The position numbers were made by a program, and so were the translations under genes. From Roseiarcus sp963741845 (GTDB lineage Bacteria; Pseudomonadota; Alphaproteobacteria; Rhizobiales; Beijerinckiaceae), in the NCBI GenBank assembly GCA_963741845.1, contig CAVUJV010000030.1:33746-97745 (forward strand): DNA of 64,000 bases. Direction: 5' to 3'. Positions 38,429 through 47,901 of the stretch are shown here, piece by piece. Positions within the stretch are counted from its first letter, which is position 1; every line of letters starts with the position of its first letter. The notes below the pieces were generated by a model. It worked only from the letters and a program-made list of their open reading frames with translations, was not told the origin of the DNA and made no database searches.

Positions 38429-39910
38429 ATGGCCGCGCGAATCGTCAAAGTCGATCCCTTCGATCTCGTCGTGTTCGGCGGAACCGGAGACCTCGCATAT
38501 CGAAAGCTCTATCCGGCGCTGTTCCATCGGGATCAGAGCGAACAGTTCACCGAGCCGACCCGAATCATCGGCGTGTCGCGCCGGCATCTCGAAGACGAAG
38601 AGTTCCGCGCGACCGTGAAGGACGCGTTGGCGAAGTTCAGCGGCGTCAAAGAGGGCAACGGCGCGCTCGAGCGCTTTCTCTCGCGATTCCACTATGTCGC
38701 GGTGGACGCCACGAGCGACGAGGGCTGGCCGCGGCTCAAGGCGCTGCTCGACGGAGACGAACGCATCCGCGCCTTCTATCTCGCAACGAGCCCCGACCTC
38801 TTCTGCCCTCTCGCCAATCGCATCAGCGCGGAAGGCCTCGTCACGCAGCGCTCGCGCATCATCGTCGAGAAGCCGATCGGAAAGGACGCCCACAGCGCGG
38901 ACGTCATCAACAACGCCCTCGGCGCGGCCTTCATCGAGCGGAACATCTTCCGCATCGATCACTACCTCGGCAAGGAATCGGTGCAGAACCTGATGGCGCT
39001 GCGCTTCGCCAACAGCCTGCTCGAACCCCTATGGAACAACGCGCATATCGACCACGTGCAGATCACGGTGGCCGAGACGCTCGGCGTCGAGGGGCGCGGC
39101 GCCTACTACGACCAGTCGGGCGCGATCCGGGACATGGTCCAGAACCACATGCTGCAGCTCCTGTGTCTCGTCGCGATGGAGCCGCCGCTCTCCATGGCCG
39201 CCGACGCGTTGCGCGACGAGAAGCTGAAAGTGCTGAAGGCGCTCGAGCCGATCACCGAGGAGAACGCCTCGACCGTCACGGTGCGCGGCCAATACCGCGC
39301 AGGCTTCGCGGACGGCGGCCCGGTGCCCGGCTACCTGCACGACATCGAGAAGGACGAGAGCTTCACGGAGACATTCGTCGCGCTGAAGATGGCCATCGCC
39401 AACTGGCGATGGGCGGGCGTTCCCTTCTACCTGAGGACGGGCAAGCGCCTGCCGCAGCGCTTCTCCGAGATCGTCGTCGGCTTCAAGCGCGTTCCGCACT
39501 GCATCTTCGACATGCCGCACGACGCGATCCCCGCCAACCGGCTCGTCATCCGCGTCCAGCCGGACGAGGGGATCAAACTCTGGATGATGATCAAGGAGCC
39601 GGGGCCGGGCGGCATGCGGCTTGAGCATGTGCCGCTCGACATGAGCTTCGCCAAGACGTTCCGCGGCCCGTCCGCCGACGCTTACGAAAGGCTGCTCATG
39701 GACGCGATCCGCGGCAACGCCGCGCTCTTCATGCGCCGCGACGAGGTGGAAGCCGCATGGGCCTTCATCGACCCGATCCGCGAAGCCTGGGCCGGCTCGC
39801 AGGACCTGCCGCGCCCCTACGCGGCCGGGACCTGGGGGCCGAACGCCTCGGTCGCCCTGATCGAGCGCGACGGCCGCACCTGGAACGAAGACTACGGCGA
39901 GGAAGGATGA
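38429..39910 (+). CDS. zwf: Glucose-6-phosphate dehydrogenase
   Basis: 493-residue enzyme that oxidises glucose 6-phosphate to 6-phosphogluconolactone with NAD(P)+, first step of the Entner-Doudoroff and oxidative pentose-phosphate routes. The coenzyme motif is FGGTGDLAYRKLYPAL, the substrate signature is RIDHYLGKESVQN with the catalytic His, and IVEKPIGKD is also conserved. Length is standard for the family. ATG 38429 has GAGAGG ahead and is 75 bases after the ROK repressor, so it is probably cotranscribed. pgl and edd are not adjacent in this window. Confidence 0.95.
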   Translation: MAARIVKVDPFDLVVFGGTGDLAYRKLYPALFHRDQSEQFTEPTRIIGVSRRHLEDEEFRATVKDALAKFSGVKEGNGALERFLSRFHYVAVDATSDEGWPRLKALLDGDERIRAFYLATSPDLFCPLANRISAEGLVTQRSRIIVEKPIGKDAHSADVINNALGAAFIERNIFRIDHYLGKESVQNLMALRFANSLLEPLWNNAHIDHVQITVAETLGVEGRGAYYDQSGAIRDMVQNHMLQLLCLVAMEPPLSMAADALRDEKLKVLKALEPITEENASTVTVRGQYRAGFADGGPVPGYLHDIEKDESFTETFVALKMAIANWRWAGVPFYLRTGKRLPQRFSEIVVGFKRVPHCIFDMPHDAIPANRLVIRVQPDEGIKLWMMIKEPGPGGMRLEHVPLDMSFAKTFRGPSADAYERLLMDAIRGNAALFMRRDEVEAAWAFIDPIREAWAGSQDLPRPYAAGTWGPNASVALIERDGRTWNEDYGEEG

Positions 39911-39917
39911 GCGAACG

Positions 39918-39943
39918 CCCCTCTCCCGCCCGCGGGAGAGGGG
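39918..39943. terminator. Hairpin between convergent genes
   Basis: CCCCTCTCCCG (39918-39928), four-base loop, CGGGAGAGGGG (39933-39943): a perfect 11-bp stem between zwf and the convergent binding-protein gene (gap of only 39 bases). There is no T-tract, so it could be a bidirectional terminator or a repeat element. Confidence 0.6.
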
Positions 39944-39949
39944 AACGCC

Positions 39950-41176
39950 TCAAGCCTTCACGAAGGGACAGTGGCCCTGGTCCATCGGGCGGAAGGCCTG
40001 ATCCGGCGGAACGGTCGAGACGAGCTCGAAATAGTCCCAGTCGTATTTCGACTCGGCCGGCTTCTTGACCCGGTAGATGAAGACGGGCTGCAGCCTGCGC
40101 CCATCCTCGCGGATCTTGCCCTTGCCCATGAGCGCGTCGTCGGTCGGGATCGCCTTCATGGCGTCGACGAGCTTGACGCCATCGGCCGCGCTCTTCGTCT
40201 GAGCCATCGCCTTCATCAGATGCAGCGTCGCCGAATACATGCCCGCCTGCATGTCGTCCGGCATGTTCTTCTTCGGGTCCTTCGCCTGGAAGCGCTTGCT
40301 GAAGGCCCGCGTCGCGTCATCGGTGTCCCAGTAGAACGACTGCGGGCACAGCGCGCCGCTCAGCGTCGCGAGCCCCAGCGCCGGAACATTGGTGACGGTG
40401 AGCGTGAAGGCCGCGAGGCCGTTCTTCGGCGCGATGCCGAACTCATGCGCCTGCTTGAAGCATCCGCTCGTGTCGCCGCCGGCGTTGGCGAAGGCGATGA
40501 CATCCGCGCCCGACCCTTGCGCCTGCAACAGGAACGACGAAAAATCCGCGGTGTTGATCGGATGGCGCACCGAGCCCAGCACCTTGCCGCCCGCCGCCTC
40601 GACGGCCGCCGTGCAATTGGCCTCCATGTCCTTGCCAAAGGTGTAGTCGGCGGTGACGAAGAACCAGCTCTTGCCGCCGCTCTCGGTGATGGCCCGGCCG
40701 AGGCTCGTCCCCGACGAATAGGTGTCGTAGGTCCAGTGGACGAAATTCTTCGAGCATTTCGGGCCGGTCATCACCGACGAGCCCGCGCCCGATCCGATCA
40801 CCGCCTTGTTCTTCTCCTGCGCGACCGCGAGCACCGCGAGCGCCACCGCCGAGTTCGGCAGGTCCATGATCACGTCGACATTCTCGGTGTCGAACCAGCG
40901 CCGCGCGATGGACGCGCCGACGTCGGGCTTGTTCTGGTGATCGGCCGAGATGATCTCGACGGGAACGCCGAGCTTCTGGGAGAAATCGTCGACGGCGAGC
41001 TGCGCCGCGATGACAGAGCCGATGCCCTGGAAGTCCGAATAGACGCTCGACATGTCGTTGAGGATGCCGATCTTCAAAGGCTTCATGCCTTCGGCGAAGC
41101 TCATTCGCGGCGCGAGCGCCAGCGCCGCTCCGCCCAGCAGCACCTGACGCCGCGTCGCGCTCAAAGTTTTGGTCAT
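39950..41176 (-). CDS. ABC transporter substrate-binding protein, branched-chain amino-acid (LivK) type
   Basis: 408-residue periplasmic binding protein (Peripla_BP_6). The N-terminus has a twin-arginine-like signal (SATRRQVLLGGAALALAP). The mature part starts LKIGILNDMSSVYSDFQG, with ISADHQNKPDVGASIARRWF and VIGSGAGSSVMTGPKCS, typical of LivK-like proteins of alphaproteobacteria that bind amides, urea or aromatic acids. Start ATG 41176 has GGAGGAG ahead. No permease or ATPase gene is adjacent, so it is an orphan or its partners are elsewhere. Confidence 0.85.
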   Translation of the reverse strand: MTKTLSATRRQVLLGGAALALAPRMSFAEGMKPLKIGILNDMSSVYSDFQGIGSVIAAQLAVDDFSQKLGVPVEIISADHQNKPDVGASIARRWFDTENVDVIMDLPNSAVALAVLAVAQEKNKAVIGSGAGSSVMTGPKCSKNFVHWTYDTYSSGTSLGRAITESGGKSWFFVTADYTFGKDMEANCTAAVEAAGGKVLGSVRHPINTADFSSFLLQAQGSGADVIAFANAGGDTSGCFKQAHEFGIAPKNGLAAFTLTVTNVPALGLATLSGALCPQSFYWDTDDATRAFSKRFQAKDPKKNMPDDMQAGMYSATLHLMKAMAQTKSAADGVKLVDAMKAIPTDDALMGKGKIREDGRRLQPVFIYRVKKPAESKYDWDYFELVSTVPPDQAFRPMDQGHCPFVKA

Positions 41177-41329
41177 ACGCGTCTCCTCCCTGTGTCGAGC
41201 CTGTCCGCTCATTCCCGCCGTCCGCCCAAACAACGGCGGCGAGAAGCGGCTTTCCTGGACGGGAGACAGGATTTCGAGGATCAAGTCAATCGCGACGTTG
41301 CGCGCACAACCACGGCTCTTCCCGTCATG

Positions 41330-41510
41330 GACGTGGCCGACGTTTGGCGCCGCTTTGGAGGCGCCTTGCCGACGGTTTTCCTACAATTCGAGGCACAAAA
41401 CCGGCGCCTTGCCGACGTTTGGCGGCGGAAAAACGGCCCCGCAACGCGCCATTTCCTTCCGCGAATCGAGCCTTTTGAAGGGGTTGCGGCGCCATTTGCT
41501 TCCGGGTGTC
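41330..41510. repeat. Dispersed intergenic repeat, copy 2
   Basis: On the minus strand this stretch reads with CTCGATTCGCGGAAGGAA followed by GGCGCG and CCGTTTTTCCGC, aligning over about 110 bases with 13270-13400. It also has an internal direct repeat (CCTTGCCGACG followed by GTTT, at about 41368 and 41410). A 20-base piece (TTGAAAAGGCTCGATTCGGA) of the same theme occurs at about 5983. Confidence 0.6.
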
Positions 41511-41542
41511 CGGGCGCAATCCACGGCGGTTTCCCTTCCTTC

Positions 41543-41639
41543 CGTCATCGCGAGCGCATGCGAAGCGATCCAGGGGCCGCAACACGCCCTACGTTCCCTG
41601 GATCGCTTCGTCGCGGCTTCGCCGCTCCTCGCGATGACG
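41543..41639. repeat. Imperfect palindromic repeat
   Basis: CGTCATCGCGAG with GAAGCGATCCAGGG on the left is mirrored by CCCTGGATCGCTTCG and CTCGCGATGACG on the right, giving a long imperfect stem of about 30 bases per arm. The sequence fits the widespread genomic repeat theme GTCATTGCGAGCGAAGCGAA. Between 41177 and 42100 I see no gene, only these repeats. Confidence 0.65.
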
Positions 41640-42131
41640 TTGACCCGTACGGATCGTTCCGCATGGACGCCGGCCTCGCGAAAAAGGCTCACGGCGGGGC
41701 CATGCGGAGTGGGTTTGAGCGCTTCGGACAAATGCAGGGCGGCTTTCTGATTTTAAGGCGAAGCTGCTATCATAGGCGGAATATCAGAAATATGGAAGCT
41801 TTTGTTGCGCCGCCGGGAGTGCTCGGAGCCGCCGCCGTATGACCCCTGCAAAAAGCGATGAGAGCCAACGCGAAAGTTCCGAACGGGTGCATTCGCGCCG
41901 GGGGCGTTTGTCGCCTGAGTCCCGCTTCCCGCCCAGAGGAGACGTTCACCGAATCGCAGCCAACTGCCGCAACGCGGGCGGGAAACGGAAGTAGAGGCGG
42001 CGGCCGAGACCGGCGGAAAGAATTGTGAAATATTTTTCGTCGACAAGCGTAGCCTCCTTGAAAAGGCAGACGCGTCATGTTTCATTTTCTCTTCTCAAGG
42101 TTGCAACATAACAGTAAGGGGAGTGGGTCCA

Positions 42132-43484
42132 TTGAATAATTCAGCTGGCTCTTTCCGAACGCTTCGTTTTTTTCGAACGTTTCTGATTTTTGCTGCGGTT
42201 GGGTGGACGCACATGCTTTTGCGGCATCTAAGCCGTTAATTTTGAGCGATTCCGATGGCGTCAACGGGATAATCAATCAATTCCACTCAGCACTGTCGTC
42301 TCTAATTAGTCAAGCTGGTGCGGAGTATCGAATTTCGATGCAACGCACTTTTCAATTGTCTAACTTACTAGTTGATAATTTAGCTTCGCAATACGCACAG
42401 TCTTTGACATTAACGTTTGGACAGCTCGATTCTCAGCAGAGGAAGCTATTTCAGGATACAGCTAACGCCATTAACGAGACGACTGAGGACTGAAAGAACC
42501 TATAAAAGATATCACTAAGGAGGCCGATCGCTTTTCTACGGTTCTTAATCAGTTAACCCCCTCAGGAACGCCAATTGTAACGAGCTATACTCCGCAATAC
42601 TTGCCTCCTGTAGGGTTGGGCAAGGTCGTACATATTCATATCGACGGTTTCAAACTTCACGTTAACGCAACAGGAAAGCCGGTCCTAAAAATCGGAGAGC
42701 GAGAAGTAATCGGTTACGCTACCGATAACGCGATTGATTTCATCGTTCCACGCGAATATTTCCCCAGCAACGATACCATTACATCATTTGTGCATCCTGA
42801 CGTGTTTGTTGATGAGGATGTTACTCATTGGTATAATACAAAAAGATATTATAAAAAAATTGATTACACTTTGCTTTTTACAGTTTTGCCAAACAATTTG
42901 GGAACTTACGAGGTTATGAGCGTTATCCCGAGCAGCCATGAACAAAAGAGAGCATAGAGTATTTCCCAATTAATGGCGGTGTACCTGCCTGGCCCGAGGG
43001 ACGTTCATGACTGCTACTACCCGCCTGCGGGTTGGACTTTCGATGTATCGACCTCCGCGATCCACGGCACCAAGACCGCCACCTACCTCGGAAAACCTGA
43101 TTGGCGCTACAACATCGGTGGCGGAGCGACATGGTACGAGGACCGCAGGGGACCAAATGAACTGTGTTTGAATGTCAGCGCAAGCATCGGGACGAAAGAA
43201 GCTCAGGCAATAACAATGGGATACGTGGAGTCAGACATTTTTCGGAGAGTAAGCGAGCAAAAGACCGAAAATACCCAGCTGTACCTCTCTCTTGGAAAGA
43301 AGATGTCTCGATTCCAGTTGTCGATGGCGCTGTATCTCAGCAAGTAAAGATCAAACAATTCGGAGAAATTACATACATTCAAGGATTATCTGAAATAAAA
43401 ACGCTCCCGTTTATCCAGCTGTTACCCGATGAGCGTAACAGGGCCCTTGTTGTACGCCCGTTGAGGCAGTGGACGATCAACTAA
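42132..43484 (+). CDS. Low-GC secreted protein of unknown function, multiply frameshifted
   Basis: A single gene appears to run through at least four frame changes (near 42190, 42490, 42950-43010 and 43290). The pieces are a signal peptide (TLRFFRTFLIFAAVG … AHAFAA), NGIINQFHSALSSLISQAGA, KDITKEADRFSTVLNQLTPSG, VVHIHIDGFKLHVNATGKPV, a Gly/Trp-rich part (WRYNIGGGATWYEDRRGP) and the C-terminal QVKIKQFGEITYIQGLSEI … RPLRQWTIN. The total is about 440 residues. Base composition is far more AT-rich than its surroundings, a sign of transfer. I do not recognise a family. With this many breaks it is either a pseudogene or a badly read stretch. Confidence 0.5.
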
Positions 43485-43742
43485 CCGAGTGTGCCTCGAC
43501 ATCATGAGCGAGCGGGGCGCATCGGTATAGGGGCGCTCTGGCACACCAAGACGGTATCGGCGCTTTAAGTACTGAGTAGACCCGAAGGTCAGCAACGGGC
43601 CGAATCACGCGTTCCCGACTCGCTTCAGGAACGGCAAATCGCCGCGCGTTTCCGCCGTTTATGGCGTCGAAGCGAAGGTCCGCTCCGATATCGTTCCCGC
43701 CTGCCCCTCGCCATCGGACCGCAACGCGTCGGACCCCGCCCC

Positions 43743-44219
43743 CTACCTCCCCCGCGCCGCCTCGCGCCTCTGGCGCGCCCGGGCGAGCGAGGCGGCGGCG
43801 AGCGCGGACCGGCAGTCCACGATCTTCGCCTCCGCGCCGATGCGCTCCGCAAGATCGGCGGCAAGGACGGCGCCCTCCGCGCTTGCGCAGGCGTCCGCCA
43901 CGACGAAAGCGTGGCAGCCGAGCGCCGCCGCGCCGAGCGCGGCCGGGGCGATCCTGTCCGCGTCTCCGCAGAGAACGAGCGTCGTCGCGCCGATGGCGTC
44001 GAGCGCTTCCGCGAGCGCCCCGCCCGCGAAGGGGTCGGCGCCCCCCTGCTCCACCAGAAGCACGCCGCCCTCGGGCGCGCCCTCCCCGGCCCCGCCCGGC
44101 CGGACGTGAACGACCGGCAGGGCCTCCGCGCGCCAGGCGGCGACGAGCGCCGCGACATTCGCGCCCGCGGGCCCGCCTCCGTCGAGCACGATCAGCGTCG
44201 CGTCGGCCGGGAGCCGCAT
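43743..44219 (-). CDS. Degenerate isochorismatase-like protein
   Basis: 158 residues with the alpha/beta fold pattern of cysteine hydrolases (isochorismatase family): LIVLDGGGPAG at strand 1 and TTLVLCGDADRIAPAALGAA followed by GCHAFVVADACAS. The catalytic Cys usually found in the sequence following GxATD is replaced here (DRIAPAAL), and the N-terminal catalytic Asp region is altered, so hydrolase activity is doubtful. It starts one base after the mch stop, as the last gene of a three-gene operon. Full-length homologues are about 180-220 residues, so it is also short. Confidence 0.55.
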   Translation of the reverse strand: MRLPADATLIVLDGGGPAGANVAALVAAWRAEALPVVHVRPGGAGEGAPEGGVLLVEQGGADPFAGGALAEALDAIGATTLVLCGDADRIAPAALGAAALGCHAFVVADACASAEGAVLAADLAERIGAEAKIVDCRSALAAASLARARQRREAARGR

Positions 44220-44220
44220 C

Positions 44221-45283
44221 TCAGGCCCGTCGCGGAATGAGCGCCCAATAGTCGAGGTCGAGGATCACGCTCGGATCGTAGCCGTCCCCGCTCCGGTGCG
44301 GAAAATCGGCGCAGGCGCGGTTCTTCGCCGCGACCGTGCGAAGCCTCAGCGCGCCGACATCCTCGCGGCCGGGAAGCGCGCCCGCGTCCAGAACCTCGCT
44401 CCAGGCATAGACCGTATCGCCCGCGAAGAGCGGCGCGACATGACGGCCGCCGTTGATCGCCGCGATGTGGAAGGCGTTGGCGAGGCCGTTGAAGCTGAGC
44501 GCCCGCGCAAGCGAGATCACGTGCCCGCCGTAGATGAGCCTGCGGCCGAACCGCCCCTGCCCCTCGCTGTGCTGGTTGAAATGCACCTTCGCGGTGTTCT
44601 GGTAGAGGCGCGTCGCGATCATGTGCTCCGCCTCCTCGACCGTCACGCCGTCGACATGGTCGATGCGCTCGCCTTTCGCGTAGTCCTCGAACCGGTGCGG
44701 GCGAGCCGCTGAGCGAATCGTCGAAGGCGGCGCGGTCGATCGTCGGGCAGGCCGAGCCGAGGTCCGCGAGCGCGACCGCCTCGGCGAGCTTCGGCGCGAC
44801 CGGCTCCGGCGCGGGCGCGGCCTTGTCGCGCTTCCTCACCATCACCCAGCGCACATAGTCGATCACCGTCTCGCCGCGCTGGTTGAAGCCGCGCGAGCGC
44901 ACATGGACGACGCCGCTCTCCCGATTGGAATTCTCCCGGAGGCCGATCACCTCGGAGACGGAGGCGAGCGTGTCGCCCGGATAGACGGCCTTGAGGAAGC
45001 GTCCCTGCGCGTAGCCGAGATTGGCGACGGCGTTCAGCGAAATGTCCGGCACCGTCTTGCCGAAGACGACATGGAAGGCGAGCAGGTCGTCGATCGGGCT
45101 CGCCGGATAGCCGATGGCGCGCGCGAAGGTCTCGGCGCTCTGGGGCGCGAAGCGCGTCCCGTAGAGGGCGGAATAGAGCGAGGCGTCGCCCGCGTTCAGC
45201 GTGCGCGGCGTCGCGTGGCGGATCGTCTCGCCGAGCCGGAAATCCTCGAAGAAGCGGCCCGGCGCGGTCTTGGACGCCGGCAT
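44221..45283 (-). CDS. mch: Mesaconyl-CoA hydratase (MaoC family), one frameshift
   Basis: About 353 residues with two MaoC-like hot-dog domains. It converts mesaconyl-CoA to beta-methylmalyl-CoA in the ethylmalonyl-CoA pathway of acetyl-CoA assimilation. The distinctive opening GRFFEDFRLGETIRHATPRT, then DDLLAFHVVFGKTVPDISLN, DYVRWVMVRKRD, RLYQNTAKVHFNQHSEGQGR and RRLIYGGHVISLARALSFNG are all as in Rhodobacter and Methylobacterium Mch. An extra base at GGG 44699-44701 splits SGSP from HRFEDYAKGERIDHVDG. Two bases separate it from the YggT gene. Because the enzyme is normally essential for its pathway, the frameshift is probably an error. Confidence 0.88.
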
Positions 45284-45285
45284 CG

Positions 45286-45576
45286 TCAGAAGACGTTCGG
45301 GTAGATGTAGTAAATGATGATCCGCTCGAGGAGCATGATGCCGAGCAGGAGGATGATCGGCGAAATGTCGATGCCGCCGGTCCAGGGCAGGAAGTTGCGG
45401 ATCGGCCGCAGCAGCGGCTCGGTCAGGGCCAGGAACAGGTTCCAGATCGAACGGACGATGTCGTTGCGGACGTTCACGACCCCGAAGGCGATGAGCCAGG
45501 AGAGGATCGCGCCGGCGATGATGACCCACGTGTAGAGATTGAGGACCATCATCACAATGTCGAGTATGGCGCGCAT
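45286..45576 (-). CDS. YggT family membrane protein
   Basis: 96-residue integral membrane protein with two hydrophobic regions (IVMMVLNLYTWVIIAGAILS; IDISPIILLLGIMLLERIII) and the family's NDIVRSIWNLFLALTEPLLR and PIRNFLPWTGGIDISP motif. YggT proteins are usually tied to division or osmotic adaptation in other bacteria, but their role is unclear. ATG 45576 with GGGAG ahead. First gene of the mch operon. Confidence 0.88.
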   Translation of the reverse strand: MRAILDIVMMVLNLYTWVIIAGAILSWLIAFGVVNVRNDIVRSIWNLFLALTEPLLRPIRNFLPWTGGIDISPIILLLGIMLLERIIIYYIYPNVF

Positions 45577-45682
45577 GAAATCTCCCGAAGATCGCCCGGC
45601 CGCCGCGCTTCCGCGAAGGGTCGGCCGCAAGCCCCGGAACCATTGACACTGGCCGGGGGCGCACGTAAAGAGCGCGCGCCGC

Positions 45683-45759
<77 letters not shown>

Positions 45760-46059
45760 GGTTTCCGCGCAAGCGGCGGTGGTTTCCCCGGCTCAGGATA
45801 TCGACGACATTCCCGTGGGTTAGCGCGACGGCTCGGAGTCTGCGGCGGTCTTTGCAGGCCTCAACGTCGCTCTGACGGCGGATTTGCCGGGCCAGTCTGA
45901 GGCGCCGGAATTCCGTTTCCCGGAGCGATGGAGATGCTCGCGAGGCGTCAGGGTTTGCGACGCTTTGTTGCCAGCTCATTACGGCCGATTCCGATAGGCG
46001 CAGGCACGACAGAAGGCCCAACCGGTTGGGACCGATTCAGATTCGAGCGGGCGCGGTCT

Positions 46060-47750
46060 TCACGCGGGTGGAAAGAGTCCGAGCGTCGCCCACTGAGAGG
46101 ACCAGTCGGGCGGCAGGTCCATCAGGCGCTTGAGACCGAAGCCGCGCGGCAGCCGGCCGTCGATCGCCGCCGTGACCAGCGATGGATCGAGAAAGGCGAG
46201 CGACAGCGTCTGCCGGATCGAACGCTCCGTCCGGCGTTCGCGCATGGCGATCGAGGCAACTGAGATTTCGGGCTCGGCGACAAGCTGGTCGAGCCAAAGG
46301 CGAGCGCTGCGAAAGGCGGCAAGGAACGCCCGCCGGGCCTCGATGCGCATCGGGCGAACGTCAGGCTGCGCGGCGCCCTCGCCTTGCAGGATCTCGCGTC
46401 GCCGCCGGGTCGGATTCGGGGTCCACGGAACGGAGAGGGTTGTCGGTTCCCCGAACTCGTCTTCCGGGGTCTGGCGGCTCAACCGGATGAGCAGCCCTGC
46501 CCTGCCGATCGTCACCCGCTCGACGGCGGCGCGCAGGGCTTCGACGCTGTCGCGATCCGCCTCCGCGTCGCTGACTCCTGCGGCCCGAGGCCGCTCGAAC
46601 AAGGTTTGCGCCGCCGCTTCCTTCGCCGCCCATCGCCGCTCGCACGGCCTCGGTCACCCTGGCCTCGACCTCCGGCGCGGAAACCCGCGCGATCGATCCC
46701 GCGTCCTCCCTGCGGCCCTGCAGGATCGCCTGCGACACGTAGTAGCGCCAGCGCCTCTGTCCGCGCGACGCCTCGCTCGGGCTCATCCGGAAGCCGCGAT
46801 CGTCATAGAGCTTGCCCGTGAGCCAGGACTCCGCCGCTCCGCACGACTTCCGTCTGCGTTGCGCATGGCTCCTGAGCCGGTCCTGCACCCGATCCCAGGT
46901 CTCGGTGTCGATGATGGCTTCGTGCTGGCCCTCGTGGACCTGACCCTTGTGGGCAGAGCCGGCCGACATAGATCGGGTTGGACAGGATCTTGTAGAGATG
47001 GCCGCGGCTGATCAGGCCGCCGCCGGAGCTCTTGCCGCTCCCGTCGATGCGAAGGGGCAACCGGACGTCGTCTCTGTCGAGCGCCGCCTTCAGCGGGACC
47101 ACCGCGCCGATCGTCGAGATAGCGGCGAAAGATGTCTGCGCACGAGATCGGCATGCTCCTCGACGACGTGCAGCGCGCGGTTCTCGACCCGATAGCCGAG
47201 CGGGACCACCCCGCCCATCCAGAGGCCCTTCCTCTTCGAGGCGGCGATCTTGTCGCGGATCCTTTCGCCCGTGACCTCGCGTTCGAACTGGGCGAAGGAG
47301 AGCAGCACGTTGAGGGTGAGCCTCCCCATGCTGGTCGTCGTGTTGAAGGCCTGCGTCACCGAGACGAACGAGACGCCGCGGGCGTCGAACCGTTCGACCA
47401 GCTTGGCGAAGTCGGCCAGCGAGCGGGTCAGCCGGTCGACCTTGTAGACCACGATCACGTCGACCCGGCCTTCCTCGACGTCGGCGAGCAGCTTTCTGCA
47501 GGGCGGGCCGCTCCATCGAGCCGCCGGAGTAGCCGCCGTCGTCATAGCGGTCGCGCAGCAGCGTCCAGCCCTCGTGCGCCTGGCTCCTGACATAAGCCTC
47601 GGCGGCCTCGCGCTGGTTGTCGAGCGAGTTGAAGTCCTGTTCGAGCCCGGCGTCGGAGGAGACGCGGGTATAGATCGCGCAGCGGAGCTTCGTCTTCGGC
47701 CGCTCCAGGACTTCCCTGTCGCCGCCCTGCCCTTTCCGCCGTACGGTCAT
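46060..47750 (-). CDS. Large serine recombinase, multiply frameshifted
   Basis: Reconstructed protein of about 560 residues, site-specific recombinase of the resolvase/invertase superfamily. The catalytic domain has CAIYTRVSSDAGLEQDFNSL (nucleophile Ser), RYDDGGYSGGSMERPAL, VYKVDRLTRSLADFAKLVE and FDARGVSFVSVTQAFNTTT; then LNVLLSFAQFEREVTGERI. The recombinase domain holds GHLYKILSNPIYVGRL, and the C-terminal part ends FGLKRLMDLPPDW. Frame changes occur at TTT 47493-47495 (one extra base), twice near 47130-47140, near 46965 and near 46615. ATG 47750 overlaps the stop of the frame upstream (TGATG). With five breaks it may be inactive. Confidence 0.75.
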
Positions 47751-47901
47751 CACGCGGCTCCATGAGGCGGTGAGGCGACGTCGCAGTCGCCTCGGCCGCA
47801 TCGTTCCCGGCGGATCGGGAACCGGGGCCGGAACGCGGCGCTGGGCCGGGCTCGTCGAGCGCCGTCGGCCTGGGCGGGGCGCCGGGTCAGACGGAGCCAG
47901 G

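Noticed and set aside
42950..42980. In-frame TAG between two pieces of the low-GC gene as a recoded stop
   Set aside because: The neighbouring pieces are also separated by ordinary frame changes, so an indel is a simpler explanation than recoding.
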